A stretch of DNA of 64,000 nucleotides from Hyphomonas sp. CY54-11-8 (GCF_000682735.1 NZ_AWFD01000033.1:124001-188000); one strand, 5' to 3'; counted from the first letter of the stretch, positions 26,020 to 36,005 are shown. The notes: generated from the letters alone by a model not told the origin. Numbers and translations: made by a program.

Positions 26020-26815
26020 GGCTTTGTCCCATTTCGGTCGTTGCATCTTCAATGGCTCTGAGTATCCCTCTCAGATGACTGCGCAGGCGTTCCGCCTTCG
26101 CAGAGTCATATTCAAATGGCACACACTCGCTTGCGAGATAGTTTGCCTGGGCCAGTTCGATCTGGATCGCATGGACCCCTTTGCCGGGGCGGCCATAATG
26201 GCGGGTTGTCCACCCCCCCCGGAACCGCCCGTCGCGGACAAATGTGTAATCCCTCCCGTTCCGGCACGCGTTCACGGCGGCTTCCGCAATGCGCTCGTCG
26301 CACGAAGTTCCGAGATTGGTACCAAGATTGATGTCCGGAAGCACCCCATCGAACAGGAAAGGGATCCGGGATCGGATCGAGTGACAGTCCACCAGGACGG
26401 CGAGACCATGCTTGCGATGCACCCGCTCCAGTTCCCCGGCCAGCGCGGCATGATAGGGATGGTGCCAGGCTGCAAGACGGGCTTCGATATCTGTGCGCCC
26501 GGGCGCCTCCGCCCAGATTGCGTTCCCGTCAAAATCCGTCATCGGAACAAGGTCGGTCGTGTTCGCGCCGTCATAGAGCGGGCTTCCGTCCGGATCCCTG
26601 TTCGCGTCGATCAGGTATCTGTGAAAGTTTGCCCTGACGACAGTCGCATCCGGCAATAAATCAGCATACAGCCTGTCCGCATGCCAATCGGTATCGGCAA
26701 GGGAACGGGCCGGCGGCCGCAGGTTTGCGTAAATATCGGGCGGCAGGTATGTCCCGCTGTGCGGAACGCCAAGGACGATCGCGCCCTCTCCGGACTTGAT
26801 ATCGACGGGTCTCAT
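26012..26815 (-). CDS. hutG: N-formylglutamate deformylase
   Basis: A 267-residue N-formylglutamate amidohydrolase. It shows [11 protein letters not shown] near the start, [14 protein letters not shown], then [17 protein letters not shown] and the C-terminal [25 protein letters not shown]. It hydrolyses N-formylglutamate to glutamate and formate, the last step of the five-step histidine pathway that begins with HutF. ATG 26815 overlaps the hutH stop (ATGA). Longer upstream reading in this frame is antisense to nothing functional and was discarded. Confidence 0.94.
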   Translation of the reverse strand: MRPVDIKSGEGAIVLGVPHSGTYLPPDIYANLRPPARSLADTDWHADRLYADLLPDATVVRANFHRYLIDANRDPDGSPLYDGANTTDLVPMTDFDGNAIWAEAPGRTDIEARLAAWHHPYHAALAGELERVHRKHGLAVLVDCHSIRSRIPFLFDGVLPDINLGTNLGTSCDERIAEAAVNACRNGRDYTFVRDGRFRGGWTTRHYGRPGKGVHAIQIELAQANYLASECVPFEYDSAKAERLRSHLRGILRAIEDATTEMGQSHE

Positions 26816-28350
26816 GCAGCAACCCCGTCTACACTTTCGGGCAGTCCTGCTGCCCGCGACAGGGCTGCGTCCCGCACAAGGGTATTCATTTCTGCAAGAT
26901 CCGGCGCCAGAAACCGGTCTTCGTCCAGTCTCGGAACCCTCGCCCGGATTGCAGCGAGAACATCCCTCAATGCGGGGCTGGTCCTCAGCGGTTCGCGAAA
27001 CTCCACGCTTTGCGCCGCGCAAAGAAATTCCACCGACAGGATCATGCTGAGATTCCGGTTCATCCTGCCAAGCCGGCGCGCGCCATGGGCCGCCATGGAC
27101 ACGTGGTCCTCCTGGTTTGCGGAAGTGGGCGTGGAATCGGTCGAACACGGATTTGCGATGTGCTTGTTTTCGCTCATGAGAGCTGCTGACGTGACCTCGG
27201 CGATCATCATGCCGGAATTCAGCCCGGGAGCCCGGGTCAGGAATGGCGGCAAGTGGAAGGACAGGGCCGGGTCGACCATGACTGCGATCCGCCGCTGCGC
27301 GATGGCGCCGATTTCGGCGATCGCCAATGCGATCATGTCCGCCGCGAACGCGACCGGTTCGGCATGGAAGTTTCCGCCCGAAACGATTTCGTTCCGCTCG
27401 ACCAGGACAAGCGGATTGTCGGATACGGCGTTGGCTTCGATCTCCAGCGTCCGTCCCACCATGTCGAGAAGGTCCAGCGCGGCGCCAGTCACCTGCGGCT
27501 GGCATCGGATGCAATAGGGATCCTGGACCCGTCCATCCCCTTCGCGATGGCTGTCCCGGATTTCCGACCCCTCAATGATGTCACGGATCGCCCGCGCAAC
27601 GCGCTTTTGTCCGGGATGGCCCCGCAACTCGTGTATTTCCGCAAGGAATGGCGCTGTCGACCCCATGACCGCATCTGTCGAGAGCGCGGAGGAAACAAGG
27701 GATTGCAGCAGGTTCCGTTTGGCATCGAACAATCCCGCAAGCGCGCAGGCCGTTGAAAACTGCGTTCCATTGATCAGGCCCAGGCCTTCCTTGGCACCGA
27801 ATTCCACGGGCGACAGGCCCGCTGCCTCCAGGCCCACCCTGGCCGGCATCCGGCGCCCCTGAAAGAAGACTTCCCCCTCTCCCATCATCGCCGCCGCCAT
27901 ATGCGCCAGCGGCGCCAGATCACCAGATGCCCCGACAGAGCCCTGCTCGGGTATGATGGGCAGGACGCCTTCGCTGACCATTCTCTCGATCAGCACCGCG
28001 ACCTGCCAGGATACACCAGACGCACCGCGGCCGATCGACAGGAGTTTCAGCACCATCATGAGCCTCACGGTGGCAGGCTCCAGCGGGTCACCAACACCAC
28101 AGCAATGGGACAGGACAAGGTTGCGCTGCAGCCTGGCCGTGTCGGCCGGTGCAATCTTGATGCTGGCAAGTTTTCCAAAGCCGGTGTTCACACCATAAAT
28201 CGCCTGCTCGCCTTCAGCTGCCCGCGCGACCACGACTGCGGCCCGGTCGACATCCTTGCGGGCCCGCTCAGCCAGCCTGACAGGCACGTCCGAGCGCCAG
28301 ATATTTTCCAGCGCCGCCAGACCCGTGGCGCCAGGTTCCAGGACAATCAT
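26812..28350 (-). CDS. hutH: Histidine ammonia-lyase
   Basis: A 512-residue histidase. The Ala-Ser-Gly triad that cyclises to the MIO cofactor is in [14 protein letters not shown] (about residue 143). Other family segments are [21 protein letters not shown] and QEDHVSMA. It deaminates histidine to urocanate, the first step of the pathway. ATG 28350 overlaps the hutI stop by four bases. A start 15 bases earlier is open but has no advantage. Confidence 0.96.
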   Translation of the reverse strand: MIVLEPGATGLAALENIWRSDVPVRLAERARKDVDRAAVVVARAAEGEQAIYGVNTGFGKLASIKIAPADTARLQRNLVLSHCCGVGDPLEPATVRLMMVLKLLSIGRGASGVSWQVAVLIERMVSEGVLPIIPEQGSVGASGDLAPLAHMAAAMMGEGEVFFQGRRMPARVGLEAAGLSPVEFGAKEGLGLINGTQFSTACALAGLFDAKRNLLQSLVSSALSTDAVMGSTAPFLAEIHELRGHPGQKRVARAIRDIIEGSEIRDSHREGDGRVQDPYCIRCQPQVTGAALDLLDMVGRTLEIEANAVSDNPLVLVERNEIVSGGNFHAEPVAFAADMIALAIAEIGAIAQRRIAVMVDPALSFHLPPFLTRAPGLNSGMMIAEVTSAALMSENKHIANPCSTDSTPTSANQEDHVSMAAHGARRLGRMNRNLSMILSVEFLCAAQSVEFREPLRTSPALRDVLAAIRARVPRLDEDRFLAPDLAEMNTLVRDAALSRAAGLPESVDGVAA

Positions 28351-29543
28351 GTGACCTCTCCGCAAAAAATACGCTTGTACAATGGATTGAAACCGATCCG
28401 GCAGGACAGTTCCGCAGGATGTTCCACATCCCAGACCGCGAGATCTGCAGACTGCCCTGCATGCATGCGCCCGACATCCTCCAGGCCAAGCGCCATCGCG
28501 CCATTCCGGGTGACGCCGCGCAGCGCTTCTTCAGGCGTCAGACGAAACAGGACGCAGGCCATGTTCATCGCGCTCAGAAGCGAGGTCATCGGTGAGGAAC
28601 CGGGATTGCAGTCCGTCGCAATCGCCATGGGCACGTGATGCTCACGGAATGCCGCAACAGGCGGAAGCCGGGTTTCCTGGAGGAAGTAAAATGCGCCCGG
28701 AAGCAGGACCGCCACGCTCCCGCGGCGTCCCATCGCCTCAGCATCTTCCAGCGTTGCATATTCCAGATGGTCACACGAAATCGCGGAATATTCTGCGGCA
28801 AGGCGTGCCCCGCCTAGCCAGGACAATTGCTCGGCGTGCAGTTTTACGGGCAAGCCGAGAGATCGCGCCTTTTCGAACACTGTCCGGATGTTTTGCGGCG
28901 AAAAGGCAATGGTCTCGCAGAACCCGTCCACCGCATCGGCCAGACCCTCGGCCTTTGCGCCTTCCATTGCCGGAAGGCAGACATCCGAAAGGTAATCGTC
29001 CGGGCGCCCCGCATATTCGCGAGGCAGCGTATGGGCTCCCAAGAAGCTGGTTCGGACCCGCACCGGCCGCGCCCTTGCCACCTTCCGCGCCACTCGGAGC
29101 ATCTTCAACTCGGTTTCGATGTCCAGCCCATAGCCGGACTTGATTTCGAGCGTCGTCAGCCCTTCCGCAATCAGGGCGTCCACACGCGTCAGGGCGGACC
29201 TCAGAAGATCCTCCTCGCTTGCAGCCCGGGTCGCCTCCACGGTCGAGACGATGCCGCCTCCGGACCGGGAAATTTCCTCATAGGATGCCCCGTTCAGACG
29301 CGCCTCGAATTCAGCGGAGCGATTCCCTGCATGCACAATATGGGTATGGCAATCCACAAGACCGGGCGTGACGAGGCGACCTTCAAGATCCAGGCGCTCA
29401 TCGTTCCGGGCAGCTTCAGGAATATCCGCGCACGTTCCGACCCAACGCAACCGCCCGTCTTTCATCCAGACGGCCCCATCCGGAACGAGTCCGTACGGCT
29501 CATTTCCTTCAAGCGTCGCGAGCTTTGCGTGCGTCAGTAACAT
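28347..29543 (-). CDS. hutI: Imidazolonepropionase
   Basis: A 398-residue amidohydrolase that opens the imidazolone ring to formiminoglutamate. Metal ligands are seen in [12 protein letters not shown] (about residue 64-75). Other family markers are [31 protein letters not shown] and [10 protein letters not shown]. It is the first gene of the minus-strand hut operon; the start lies 35 bases from the operator palindrome shared with divergent hutF. The order I-H-G-U with overlapping stops and starts implies one translationally coupled transcript. Confidence 0.96.
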   Translation of the reverse strand: MLLTHAKLATLEGNEPYGLVPDGAVWMKDGRLRWVGTCADIPEAARNDERLDLEGRLVTPGLVDCHTHIVHAGNRSAEFEARLNGASYEEISRSGGGIVSTVEATRAASEEDLLRSALTRVDALIAEGLTTLEIKSGYGLDIETELKMLRVARKVARARPVRVRTSFLGAHTLPREYAGRPDDYLSDVCLPAMEGAKAEGLADAVDGFCETIAFSPQNIRTVFEKARSLGLPVKLHAEQLSWLGGARLAAEYSAISCDHLEYATLEDAEAMGRRGSVAVLLPGAFYFLQETRLPPVAAFREHHVPMAIATDCNPGSSPMTSLLSAMNMACVLFRLTPEEALRGVTRNGAMALGLEDVGRMHAGQSADLAVWDVEHPAELSCRIGFNPLYKRIFCGEVT

Positions 29544-29577
29544 GATTTCCTGTTGCCTGAGGGTACGGTCTGCTGCA

Positions 29578-29591
29578 TATGTATATACATA
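29578..29591. promoter_or_regulatory. hut operator between hutI and hutF
   Basis: A perfect 14-base palindrome, TATGTATATACATA, in the 70-base gap between the divergent hutI and hutF starts. It matches the TGTATATACA core reported for HutC sites, so one repressor site can control both operons. Confidence 0.8.
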
Positions 29592-29613
29592 ATATTAGAC
29601 TAGGAAAGATGTA

Positions 29614-30978
29614 ATGACGGTCATCTGGGCGAAAAAAGCGCTCCTGTCGGATGGGTGGTCCGATGCGGTCCGCGTGGAAACGAGCCCGGAGGGCACCATC
29701 CTGTCCGTGCGCTCAGGGCACCCCCCGGAAGGCACCCGGACCGGCCTGCTTCTCTCCTCCCCGGCCAACGTTCATTCGCATGCTTTCCAGCGTACCATGG
29801 CCGGACTTACCGAGGGTCGCGGACCTGATGGAAAGGACAATTTCTGGACGTGGCGCAAACTGATGTTCCGGTTCCTGGAACGCCTGGCACCTCGTCACAT
29901 CGAAGACATCGCAGCATTTGTTCAGATGGAAATGCTCGAAGCTGGTTATGCAGCAAGTGTCGAATTCCACTATCTCCATCACCAACCTGACGGGACGCCA
30001 TACGAAAACCTCGCGGAAACTTCCGAACGGATCGCGGCAGCGGCCACGACAAGTGGCATCGGCCTTACGCTGCTCCCTGTGCTCTACCAGTACGGAGGAT
30101 GCGATAAGCGCCCCCTTGATCGGGGCCAGATCAGATTTGGCAACACTTTCGACCGGTTCGCGCGGCTTGTCGAAAAGGCACAGGGCGCCTTGGGAAGGCT
30201 TCCGGCGGATTGCAGGCTGGGCGTAGCCCCTCACAGCCTGCGGGCTGTTGCTGACAATGACATAGCACGGGTCGAACAGCTCCTGCCTTCCGGCCCGGTC
30301 CACATGCACCTGGCGGAGCAGCAGGAAGAAGTTGACGAAGTCCTGGAACGCTATGGTACCCGTCCGGTCACCTGGTTCCTGGACAATTGCAATGCCGGCC
30401 CCAGATGGTGCCTCATTCACTGCACCCGGATGGAGAAAACTGAAACCATCCGTCTGGCGGGCTCAGGGGCCGTCGCAGGCGTCTGCCCCTCTACCGAGGC
30501 CAATCTCGGAGATGGGATATTTCAGGCAGACACCTGGCTCGAACATGACGGGCCAATTGCAATCGGTTCGGATTCAAACATTCGCATCTCTCTGGCAGAA
30601 GAATTGAGGGCCCTGGAATACTCCCAGCGCCTGAGAGACCATGCCCGCGCCGTGTTGTCGCGGTCCGGCCATTCGACGGGGCGAACGCTCTTCGAAGCCA
30701 TTTCGAAAGGCGGCGCAACGGCCGCCGGACGCAACAGCGGCCGGATAGAGGAAGGCGCTCTGGCAGACCTTTTCGCGCTTGACATTGACAGCATCTGCCT
30801 GGCTGGGCTTGAAGGTGACACGCTTCTGGATAGCTATGTTTTCGCCGGCGATGATGGTCTTGTTACGGATGTCTGGTCCGCCGGACGTCACCTTGTCAGA
30901 GAAGGTCGCCACGTCGGCCGAGACAAGATCTTGGAGAAATATCGCAGGACAATGAGTGAACTCAGGGACGCGCTATGA
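29614..30978 (+). CDS. hutF: Formimidoylglutamate deiminase
   Basis: A 454-residue amidohydrolase that converts N-formimidoylglutamate to N-formylglutamate and ammonia, feeding HutG. Visible motifs are PANVHSHAFQRTMAG (metal site, about residue 50), HYLHHQPDGTPY, VAPHSLRAV, HMHLAEQQEEV and GSDSNIRISLAEELR. AGGAAAG lies before ATG 29614. It is divergent from hutIHGU, shares its operator, and overlaps the following regulator gene by ATGA. Together HutF and HutG identify the two-step hydrolysis branch common in alphaproteobacteria and pseudomonads. Confidence 0.94.
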   Translation: MTVIWAKKALLSDGWSDAVRVETSPEGTILSVRSGHPPEGTRTGLLLSSPANVHSHAFQRTMAGLTEGRGPDGKDNFWTWRKLMFRFLERLAPRHIEDIAAFVQMEMLEAGYAASVEFHYLHHQPDGTPYENLAETSERIAAAATTSGIGLTLLPVLYQYGGCDKRPLDRGQIRFGNTFDRFARLVEKAQGALGRLPADCRLGVAPHSLRAVADNDIARVEQLLPSGPVHMHLAEQQEEVDEVLERYGTRPVTWFLDNCNAGPRWCLIHCTRMEKTETIRLAGSGAVAGVCPSTEANLGDGIFQADTWLEHDGPIAIGSDSNIRISLAEELRALEYSQRLRDHARAVLSRSGHSTGRTLFEAISKGGATAAGRNSGRIEEGALADLFALDIDSICLAGLEGDTLLDSYVFAGDDGLVTDVWSAGRHLVREGRHVGRDKILEKYRRTMSELRDAL

Positions 30979-31676
30979 CAGACACGCCGTTCAATAGCTG
31001 GCAGTCAGTCCAGGAGGAAGTGCTGGCCCGAATTCATTCGCGGCAATGGAAACCCGGCGACCTCATCCCGAACGAGGCGGATCTTGCCCAGGAATTCGGT
31101 TGCGCCCGGGCAACAGTGAACCGCGCCCTGCAGAACCTGGCGGATGAAGGCCTGCTGGACCGGCGCCGCAAGGCCGGCACCCGTGTTGCGACACACCCGG
31201 TCCGCAAGGCGACCATGTACATTCCCGTCATACGCCAGGAAATAGCAGATAAGGGACATGAATACGGCTATGAACTGATCTGCTCTGAACGAGTCCTTCC
31301 ACCTACTGAAGTCTGCAATATCATGGAATTCGGCAGGCGCGCCCGCGCTCAACATATCGTCTGTATACATACCGCTGACGGCCGCCCCTATGTGATCGAA
31401 GATCGCTGGCTGAACCCGAAATGGGTTTCGGTGGAGGAAATATCGATCTTCAACGAAATCAGTCCGAATGAGTGGCTCGTCACACATGTCCCGTTTACGG
31501 AAGGTGAAATCATGTTTTCCGCCATGTCAGCCGGCAAGACAGAAGCGGGATTGCTTTCCTGCAAGGAAGGCGAGGCATTGTTTGTCATTAACCGCACGAC
31601 CCGCAACAAGCAGGAGGCGATTACCTCCGTCCGGCTGATCTTTGCTCCGGGCTACCGGATCGAGACCGGCATCTGA
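30975..31676 (+). CDS. Second HutC-like GntR/UTRA regulator
   Basis: A 233-residue GntR-family protein with a winged helix at about residues 8-70 (IPNEADLAQEF, ARATVNRALQNL) and a UTRA domain (VIEDRWLNPKWV, ISPNEWLVTHVPFT). It is translationally coupled to hutF, so it belongs to the hut regulon. It is clearly a paralogue of the regulator at 23532, with little identity outside the helix-turn-helix. Which regulator reads which palindrome is open. The wing has basic residues (DRRRKAGTRV). Confidence 0.85.
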   Translation: MTDTPFNSWQSVQEEVLARIHSRQWKPGDLIPNEADLAQEFGCARATVNRALQNLADEGLLDRRRKAGTRVATHPVRKATMYIPVIRQEIADKGHEYGYELICSERVLPPTEVCNIMEFGRRARAQHIVCIHTADGRPYVIEDRWLNPKWVSVEEISIFNEISPNEWLVTHVPFTEGEIMFSAMSAGKTEAGLLSCKEGEALFVINRTTRNKQEAITSVRLIFAPGYRIETGI

Positions 31677-31859
31677 TCTTTCAAGGTTCGCCGGCTACCG
31701 AGGAAGCACTTTGAAAGAGATACGTCTCAGCCGGACCTGACCCAAGCAACGCCACTTCCGCAATGCTACGCTACGAATATGCGCGGCGCGGGCGCTGCCA
31801 GCATGGGAACACCTCCCGCGAAACCGCAGAATGCTCGCATTCCGGTCGTATGCACAATA

Positions 31860-32864
31860 TCAGACAGGGCGATTGAGGTTGTCATAGGCTTCGGACAAGC
31901 AGAAGCTTGGCCAGGGTCTTGGCCAGACGATGGGATAGTCCGCCGAAATCAGCTTGTCGCCATCACGAAGATCATGCGCCACTCCAACTTGCGGTATCGC
32001 CCCGGGCCGGTCGAAATAACGGACTTCGTCCCCGCAATAACGGAACGACATCGCCCGCCGCCAGTGGTCAGACCGATTCCCTCCCGATCCGTGTAGCGTC
32101 ATGACGTGATGGATGATGACGTCACCGGGTTCGACCTGAAATGAGACGATATCGTATGCTGCCTGCTCGCCTTCTATATCCAGACATTTCGGATGTGGCG
32201 ACGACCGGATGGGCGTTTGCGAGACAAACACATTAGGCGCGTAGGTCTCACCCCATTTGTGGGACCCGCGAACATATTGCATTGTTCCGTTCTCGCGGTT
32301 CGCCGGATCGAGCGGAATCCAGACGATGACACACTGCTCGCCCTCGATCTGGAAATAGGCAAGATCCTGATGGAAGGCGGTCTTCTGCCGCGTGTGTGGC
32401 GCCTTCACGAAGGTCGTGTCTTCCCAGAAATTGAGATAGTTCGCTCCAAGCAGCTCTGCCGCGATCCCCGGCAGAACCGAGTCGAACGCAACTTTCCGTA
32501 TGCCTTGGTCCCACCGCCAGGCCGCGACATCATAGAAGAAAAGCCCGCCTTCATTTGCTTCGGCCTCTTCCATGAGCGGCCGTGCGGTCGCATCGCCACG
32601 CACCAGATCTTTCACCGCCTGCATGTCGAAGCGGTTCGCTGCGCCGGCCTCTACTGGCCCTGACCTGTCCCAGATTTGCTGGGCGAGCGCTTCGAAATCA
32701 TAACCCGTCGCCGACTCTCCCAGCTGGTCCATCTGCTTTTTTACAGCCATCCGGAGATGTTCGACTTCGTCCGGGGTTAGGACATTCCTCAAACAGACGA
32801 CACCATCGCGTTCAAACGCCCGGGTATCATCGGCGGAAACCGCATCGGATCGATCATGTGTCAT
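31860..32864 (-). CDS. Phytanoyl-CoA dioxygenase-family oxygenase coupled to luxI
   Basis: A 334-residue Fe(II)/2-oxoglutarate-dependent PhyH-type oxygenase. Iron ligands are His-X-Asp in FHQDLAYF (about residue 165) and the distal His in TLHGSGGNRS, with an Arg further on for 2-oxoglutarate. Its ATG overlaps the luxI stop (ATGA), so it is co-translated with the AHL synthase. phyH genes next to luxI/luxR are known from sphingomonads, where AHL hydroxylation has been suggested. Modification of the acyl chain of the signal is a reasonable inference, not shown here. Confidence 0.88.
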   Translation of the reverse strand: MTHDRSDAVSADDTRAFERDGVVCLRNVLTPDEVEHLRMAVKKQMDQLGESATGYDFEALAQQIWDRSGPVEAGAANRFDMQAVKDLVRGDATARPLMEEAEANEGGLFFYDVAAWRWDQGIRKVAFDSVLPGIAAELLGANYLNFWEDTTFVKAPHTRQKTAFHQDLAYFQIEGEQCVIVWIPLDPANRENGTMQYVRGSHKWGETYAPNVFVSQTPIRSSPHPKCLDIEGEQAAYDIVSFQVEPGDVIIHHVMTLHGSGGNRSDHWRRAMSFRYCGDEVRYFDRPGAIPQVGVAHDLRDGDKLISADYPIVWPRPWPSFCLSEAYDNLNRPV

Positions 32865-33499
32865 GCCGAGGCCCTGAACTTCGGTGCAAGGTACTCTGCA
32901 ACAATTGTTTCTGCGTCCCGGTACCGGTCCATCTGGCGGTCGAGTGTTTCCTTGTCGATTTGGGATACGGCCGGGATCCAGGCCCAGTCATCCCCATCCC
33001 TTCGCGGAAGCCCGAGCGGCTCGGTCGACCAGACCCGCTGGACGAGATTGTAGAACTTCTGGTGTGTGAGCCAGCTGAGGCGCGAAACCCCGTGATCGAG
33101 GCACCAGACGGTGAGTCCCAGCCCCAGGCGGCACCTTGTCCGGAAATCCTCGACCGGGTCCCGCATTCGCTTGCGGTCCGTCACGAAGCGGGAACATTCC
33201 CAAATGTCTTCGCCGACCGGATAGGGCTGGAGGTCGCAATAATCGGCAAAGAGTTCGCTCATCATGTGTGGGCGGGTCGTCGGATTGATCCGGGACGATG
33301 CCAGAATGTCGCCATCGCTGGAAAGCACCAGGACGTAGACCGTCGCGTCGATATCGAACTGGTCCTTGTCATATCCCTTCCGGATACCGGGGATATGCCA
33401 ACCCCATTCTTCAACGACGATCCGATAGCGCATCTCATGCATCGCATGGATGAGGTCGCGGTGCGCGTCGCGATTGTCTGGCGTGATGATCTTGAACAT
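32861..33499 (-). CDS. luxI: Acyl-homoserine-lactone synthase
   Basis: A 212-residue LuxI-family autoinducer synthase. Conserved residues are present: Arg24 and Trp34 in the N-terminal RYRIVVEEWGW, Asp46 and Asp49 in DKDQFD, Arg70 in LASSRINP, and Glu101 with Arg104 in WECSRF. The usual Phe28 is Val. It makes an AHL from SAM and an acyl carrier. ATG 33499 has a perfect AGGAGG; longer upstream reading lacks such a site. It lies 79 bases downstream of luxR on the same strand. Confidence 0.92.
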   Translation of the reverse strand: MFKIITPDNRDAHRDLIHAMHEMRYRIVVEEWGWHIPGIRKGYDKDQFDIDATVYVLVLSSDGDILASSRINPTTRPHMMSELFADYCDLQPYPVGEDIWECSRFVTDRKRMRDPVEDFRTRCRLGLGLTVWCLDHGVSRLSWLTHQKFYNLVQRVWSTEPLGLPRRDGDDWAWIPAVSQIDKETLDRQMDRYRDAETIVAEYLAPKFRASA

Positions 33500-33578
33500 G
33501 GAGCCTCCTGCCGCACCTGATTGTGAGTGGAGGATGGGTCGGGACCGACTTGCCGTCATGTCCACATTCGGGGGCTTG

Positions 33579-34307
33579 TCAGGGAAAGATCTGGCCATGC
33601 GCGATGGCCGAGGAGACCAGGTGCGCGCGATTGACAGCGTCAAGTTTCCGGCAGGCCCGCTGCAGCGTTTTCTTCACGGTGTCTTCCCTGATCCCCAGAA
33701 TATGCGCGATCTCCCAGTTTGACTTGCCCGCTGCTGCGAACTGAACGCATTCGGCTTCGCGTGGCGATAGTTCCGCCAGCTTCTGGTAGGGAAACGGCCC
33801 CATAAGCTCTTCCAGATGGTAATAGGCTGTCTGGCAGACGATCTCGAGTTCAGCGATGTGGGTTCGCGACAAATCCGGCATCTTGTCGCCGCCGAGCGAA
33901 ACGCCGCCCGATATGCTGTCAAGCGCGTGCATCGGAAACATCATGCCATCCGTGATGCCATAATCATGCACCATGTCGACGACCATGCGCCCGATCCGTG
34001 ATGCATGCGCATGCGCCTCAGCCCAGCTGAACGGACGTTTCGACTTGATCGCGCAAAGCGCGATCGGATCATGAAGGATGGCGAGACGGCTGAGCCGCCT
34101 CGCCTTCAATTCTTCGGGCCAGTTCGACAGGTATAGAATATCCTTGAGCGGAACATTGAGCGGATTGACAAGCTGACCGAGATAGACCCGACTGAATCCA
34201 TACGGTTCACTGAACCTGGCAAGACGTTCGATCGCGTCCTTTCCAGTTGTCGTTGCCTGAATGGCACGGATGGCCTCCAGCACAGCTGCGCCATCATAAT
34301 CACTCAT
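33579..34307 (-). CDS. luxR: LuxR-family quorum-sensing regulator
   Basis: A 242-residue regulator with an N-terminal autoinducer-binding domain (about residues 15-165) and a C-terminal LuxR helix-turn-helix (LSPREAECVQFAAAGKSNWE, then TVKKTLQRACRKL). Aligning the pocket to TraR, Asp70 (HDP) and Trp85 (FSW) are kept, but Trp57 and Tyr61 positions hold Leu and Arg. The ligand may therefore differ from a standard AHL. It is the neighbour and likely partner of luxI; binding sites could not be identified confidently. Confidence 0.9.
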   Translation of the reverse strand: MSDYDGAAVLEAIRAIQATTTGKDAIERLARFSEPYGFSRVYLGQLVNPLNVPLKDILYLSNWPEELKARRLSRLAILHDPIALCAIKSKRPFSWAEAHAHASRIGRMVVDMVHDYGITDGMMFPMHALDSISGGVSLGGDKMPDLSRTHIAELEIVCQTAYYHLEELMGPFPYQKLAELSPREAECVQFAAAGKSNWEIAHILGIREDTVKKTLQRACRKLDAVNRAHLVSSAIAHGQIFP

Positions 34308-34439
34308 GGCCTGCCGTCTCCAAATACTTCAGGTGCCGTCCTTGCAGGCACTCGCCTAGCGCTCTCACCCCACCCGGACGACCAATCCATTGCACGCGTC
34401 GCGCGACGTGTCCTTCTCCGCACCCTCTCGAAGCGCCGG

Positions 34440-34500
34440 AACGCTCCTACCACTTATTATTGTTTTTTGTTACCCCTTATGGTTTAATGTTTTCTTGTAG
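34440..34500 (+). promoter_or_regulatory. AT-rich promoter region before the TPR-LicD gene
   Basis: A markedly AT-rich stretch (TTATTATTG, then GGTTTAATG) in otherwise GC-rich DNA, between divergent luxR and the TPR-LicD gene. It probably holds one or both promoters; exact elements are not assigned. Confidence 0.4.
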
Positions 34501-34559
34501 GGGTTGGCGCGAATTGCCGTCCCGTATCGTTGTCACACCTCATCCGTGAGACCTTGGTC

Positions 34560-35813
34560 ATGCCTGAGTTCCATGACAGAGACATCGCCCGCGCTGACGC
34601 GCTTTTCAGGCGCGGTGAGACGGATGCAGCCTGTTCGGAATTTGAGTCAATTCTGGGAATTGATCCCTGCAATGTTGTGGCGTTGCACGGCCTTGGCCTC
34701 TGCCTGCACGCGCGCGGTGAGCGCGATTGTGCCCTTTCAACCTTCAGGCAGGCAGTCTCGCTCGATCCATCCGCCTGGACATCCTGGCAGTCGATCGCCG
34801 ATCTGACGCCTAACGAGGCGGAAAGGCGCTGTGCCATTGATCAGGCAGCAGATATTCTCCTGTCTCTTTGCCAGGCCGGCATCCCGTCATCCAGGCGAAT
34901 CCGGCAAACCGTCCGCGCGCTCGTTTGCGCCAGCCGAAGCCAGCAGGCACTGCAGCTGCTCCATGAGCACTTCTGCAACTTTGATGATCCGGCGCTAGCC
35001 CATATGCTGATCGCCGGCACTCACTATTCGCTCGGGCAGTTTGAAGCCGCCGCGCAGCATCACTATCTGGCCCTCCCGCAGGCGCCAGGCGCGCCGCGAT
35101 CATCTGGCAATTCCGCCTTTGAACCGGAACGCGCGATGAACGTGCTTCTTAAACTCTGCTCCCTGCTTGAGACGGGCGGGTTCAGGCCTTTCCCGGTTGC
35201 CGGAACATTGCTTGGCCTCGTCCGGTCCGGCGGACTTCTGCCACATGATCGCGACGTGGATATTGGTCTCATGCGCGGCGAGAATGGCGGCAAGGACCCT
35301 GTCGATTTCATACGGGCCCATCCGGCACTACTTCTCCCCCATTCAGCCCGCCCCGGCGACCGCTATGTCGGCCTTGCCGTTGACGGGATCGCTGCCGACA
35401 TTTTCGTATTCGACCGGACGCCAGCCGGCACGGTATGCGGCTTTTCCCACCTGTCAGGCGACATCCAGTGGCGGCATACCTCCTTCCTGCTCCGGAAAGA
35501 GCGGCTGGGCGGGTACACTTTCCATATCCCCGATCCCGCAGAGACATATCTCGCTGAATTTTATGGCCCGGACTGGCGCGTGCCGGATCTGGGATTTGCC
35601 TCCGGCCTCAGTTCCCCCGCGCTTGCCGGGACCAGCTTGCATGCGATCGCCTATCTGGCCCTGGCGCGGGTACGCAATTGCCAGCTTGCCGGAAACCCGG
35701 AAAAAGCGGAAGCGCTCCTGCAGCAATTACCACAGTTGGGGGCAGCCGGGGCAAGGTCCGTCACCTGCACGATTGGCCAGACCACACCTGCCATCAATCG
35801 GCAGGCCAGATAA
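34560..35813 (+). CDS. TPR-repeat protein with LicD/fukutin-like nucleotidyltransferase domain
   Basis: A 417-residue protein. Residues about 5-170 form TPR-like helices (ADALFRRGETDAACSEFESIL, LHGLGLCLHARGERDCALSTF; key positions only). Residues about 200-350 contain GTLLGLVRSGGLLPHDRDVDIGL, the signature of LicD/fukutin-type transferases with the metal-binding DRDVD. Such enzymes transfer phosphocholine, ribitol-phosphate or similar groups to glycans. Start ATG 34560 is chosen over TTG 34530. It precedes the lasso peptide precursor by 190 bases on the same strand. It could act on the cell surface or tailor the peptide, but nothing in the sequence decides this. Confidence 0.75.
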   Translation: MPEFHDRDIARADALFRRGETDAACSEFESILGIDPCNVVALHGLGLCLHARGERDCALSTFRQAVSLDPSAWTSWQSIADLTPNEAERRCAIDQAADILLSLCQAGIPSSRRIRQTVRALVCASRSQQALQLLHEHFCNFDDPALAHMLIAGTHYSLGQFEAAAQHHYLALPQAPGAPRSSGNSAFEPERAMNVLLKLCSLLETGGFRPFPVAGTLLGLVRSGGLLPHDRDVDIGLMRGENGGKDPVDFIRAHPALLLPHSARPGDRYVGLAVDGIAADIFVFDRTPAGTVCGFSHLSGDIQWRHTSFLLRKERLGGYTFHIPDPAETYLAEFYGPDWRVPDLGFASGLSSPALAGTSLHAIAYLALARVRNCQLAGNPEKAEALLQQLPQLGAAGARSVTCTIGQTTPAINRQAR

Positions 35814-35928
35814 CCAGGGCATCGCTCTGGCAATCAAGCGACGCATCCCGCCTTCTTTATCCGGAAGAAGGCATCCACAATTTTTTGCTCAACACCTTGT
35901 TTCTATTTATTTTTTAATATTTCCCGCG

Positions 35929-35957
35929 TTGACTCAACCCTTTTTAGATTCAATATT
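35929..35957 (+). promoter_or_regulatory. Putative promoter of the lasso peptide cluster
   Basis: TTGACT (35929-35934), a 17-base spacer, then AATATT (35952-35957), in an AT-rich island 49 bases before the precursor start. No other strong candidate is nearby. Confidence 0.5.
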
Positions 35958-36005
35958 CTATCTGCCGTTGTTTTTTGACGGCGTCCAGATGGAAAGGAAA
36001 AGACG

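Noticed and set aside
24769-26061. 430-codon plus-strand frame
   Set aside because: Antisense of hutU; the hutU product is unambiguous.
33500-33578. Possible lux box between luxR and luxI
   Set aside because: GGACCGACTTGCCGTCATGTCC only pairs at its outer four bases; too weak to call.
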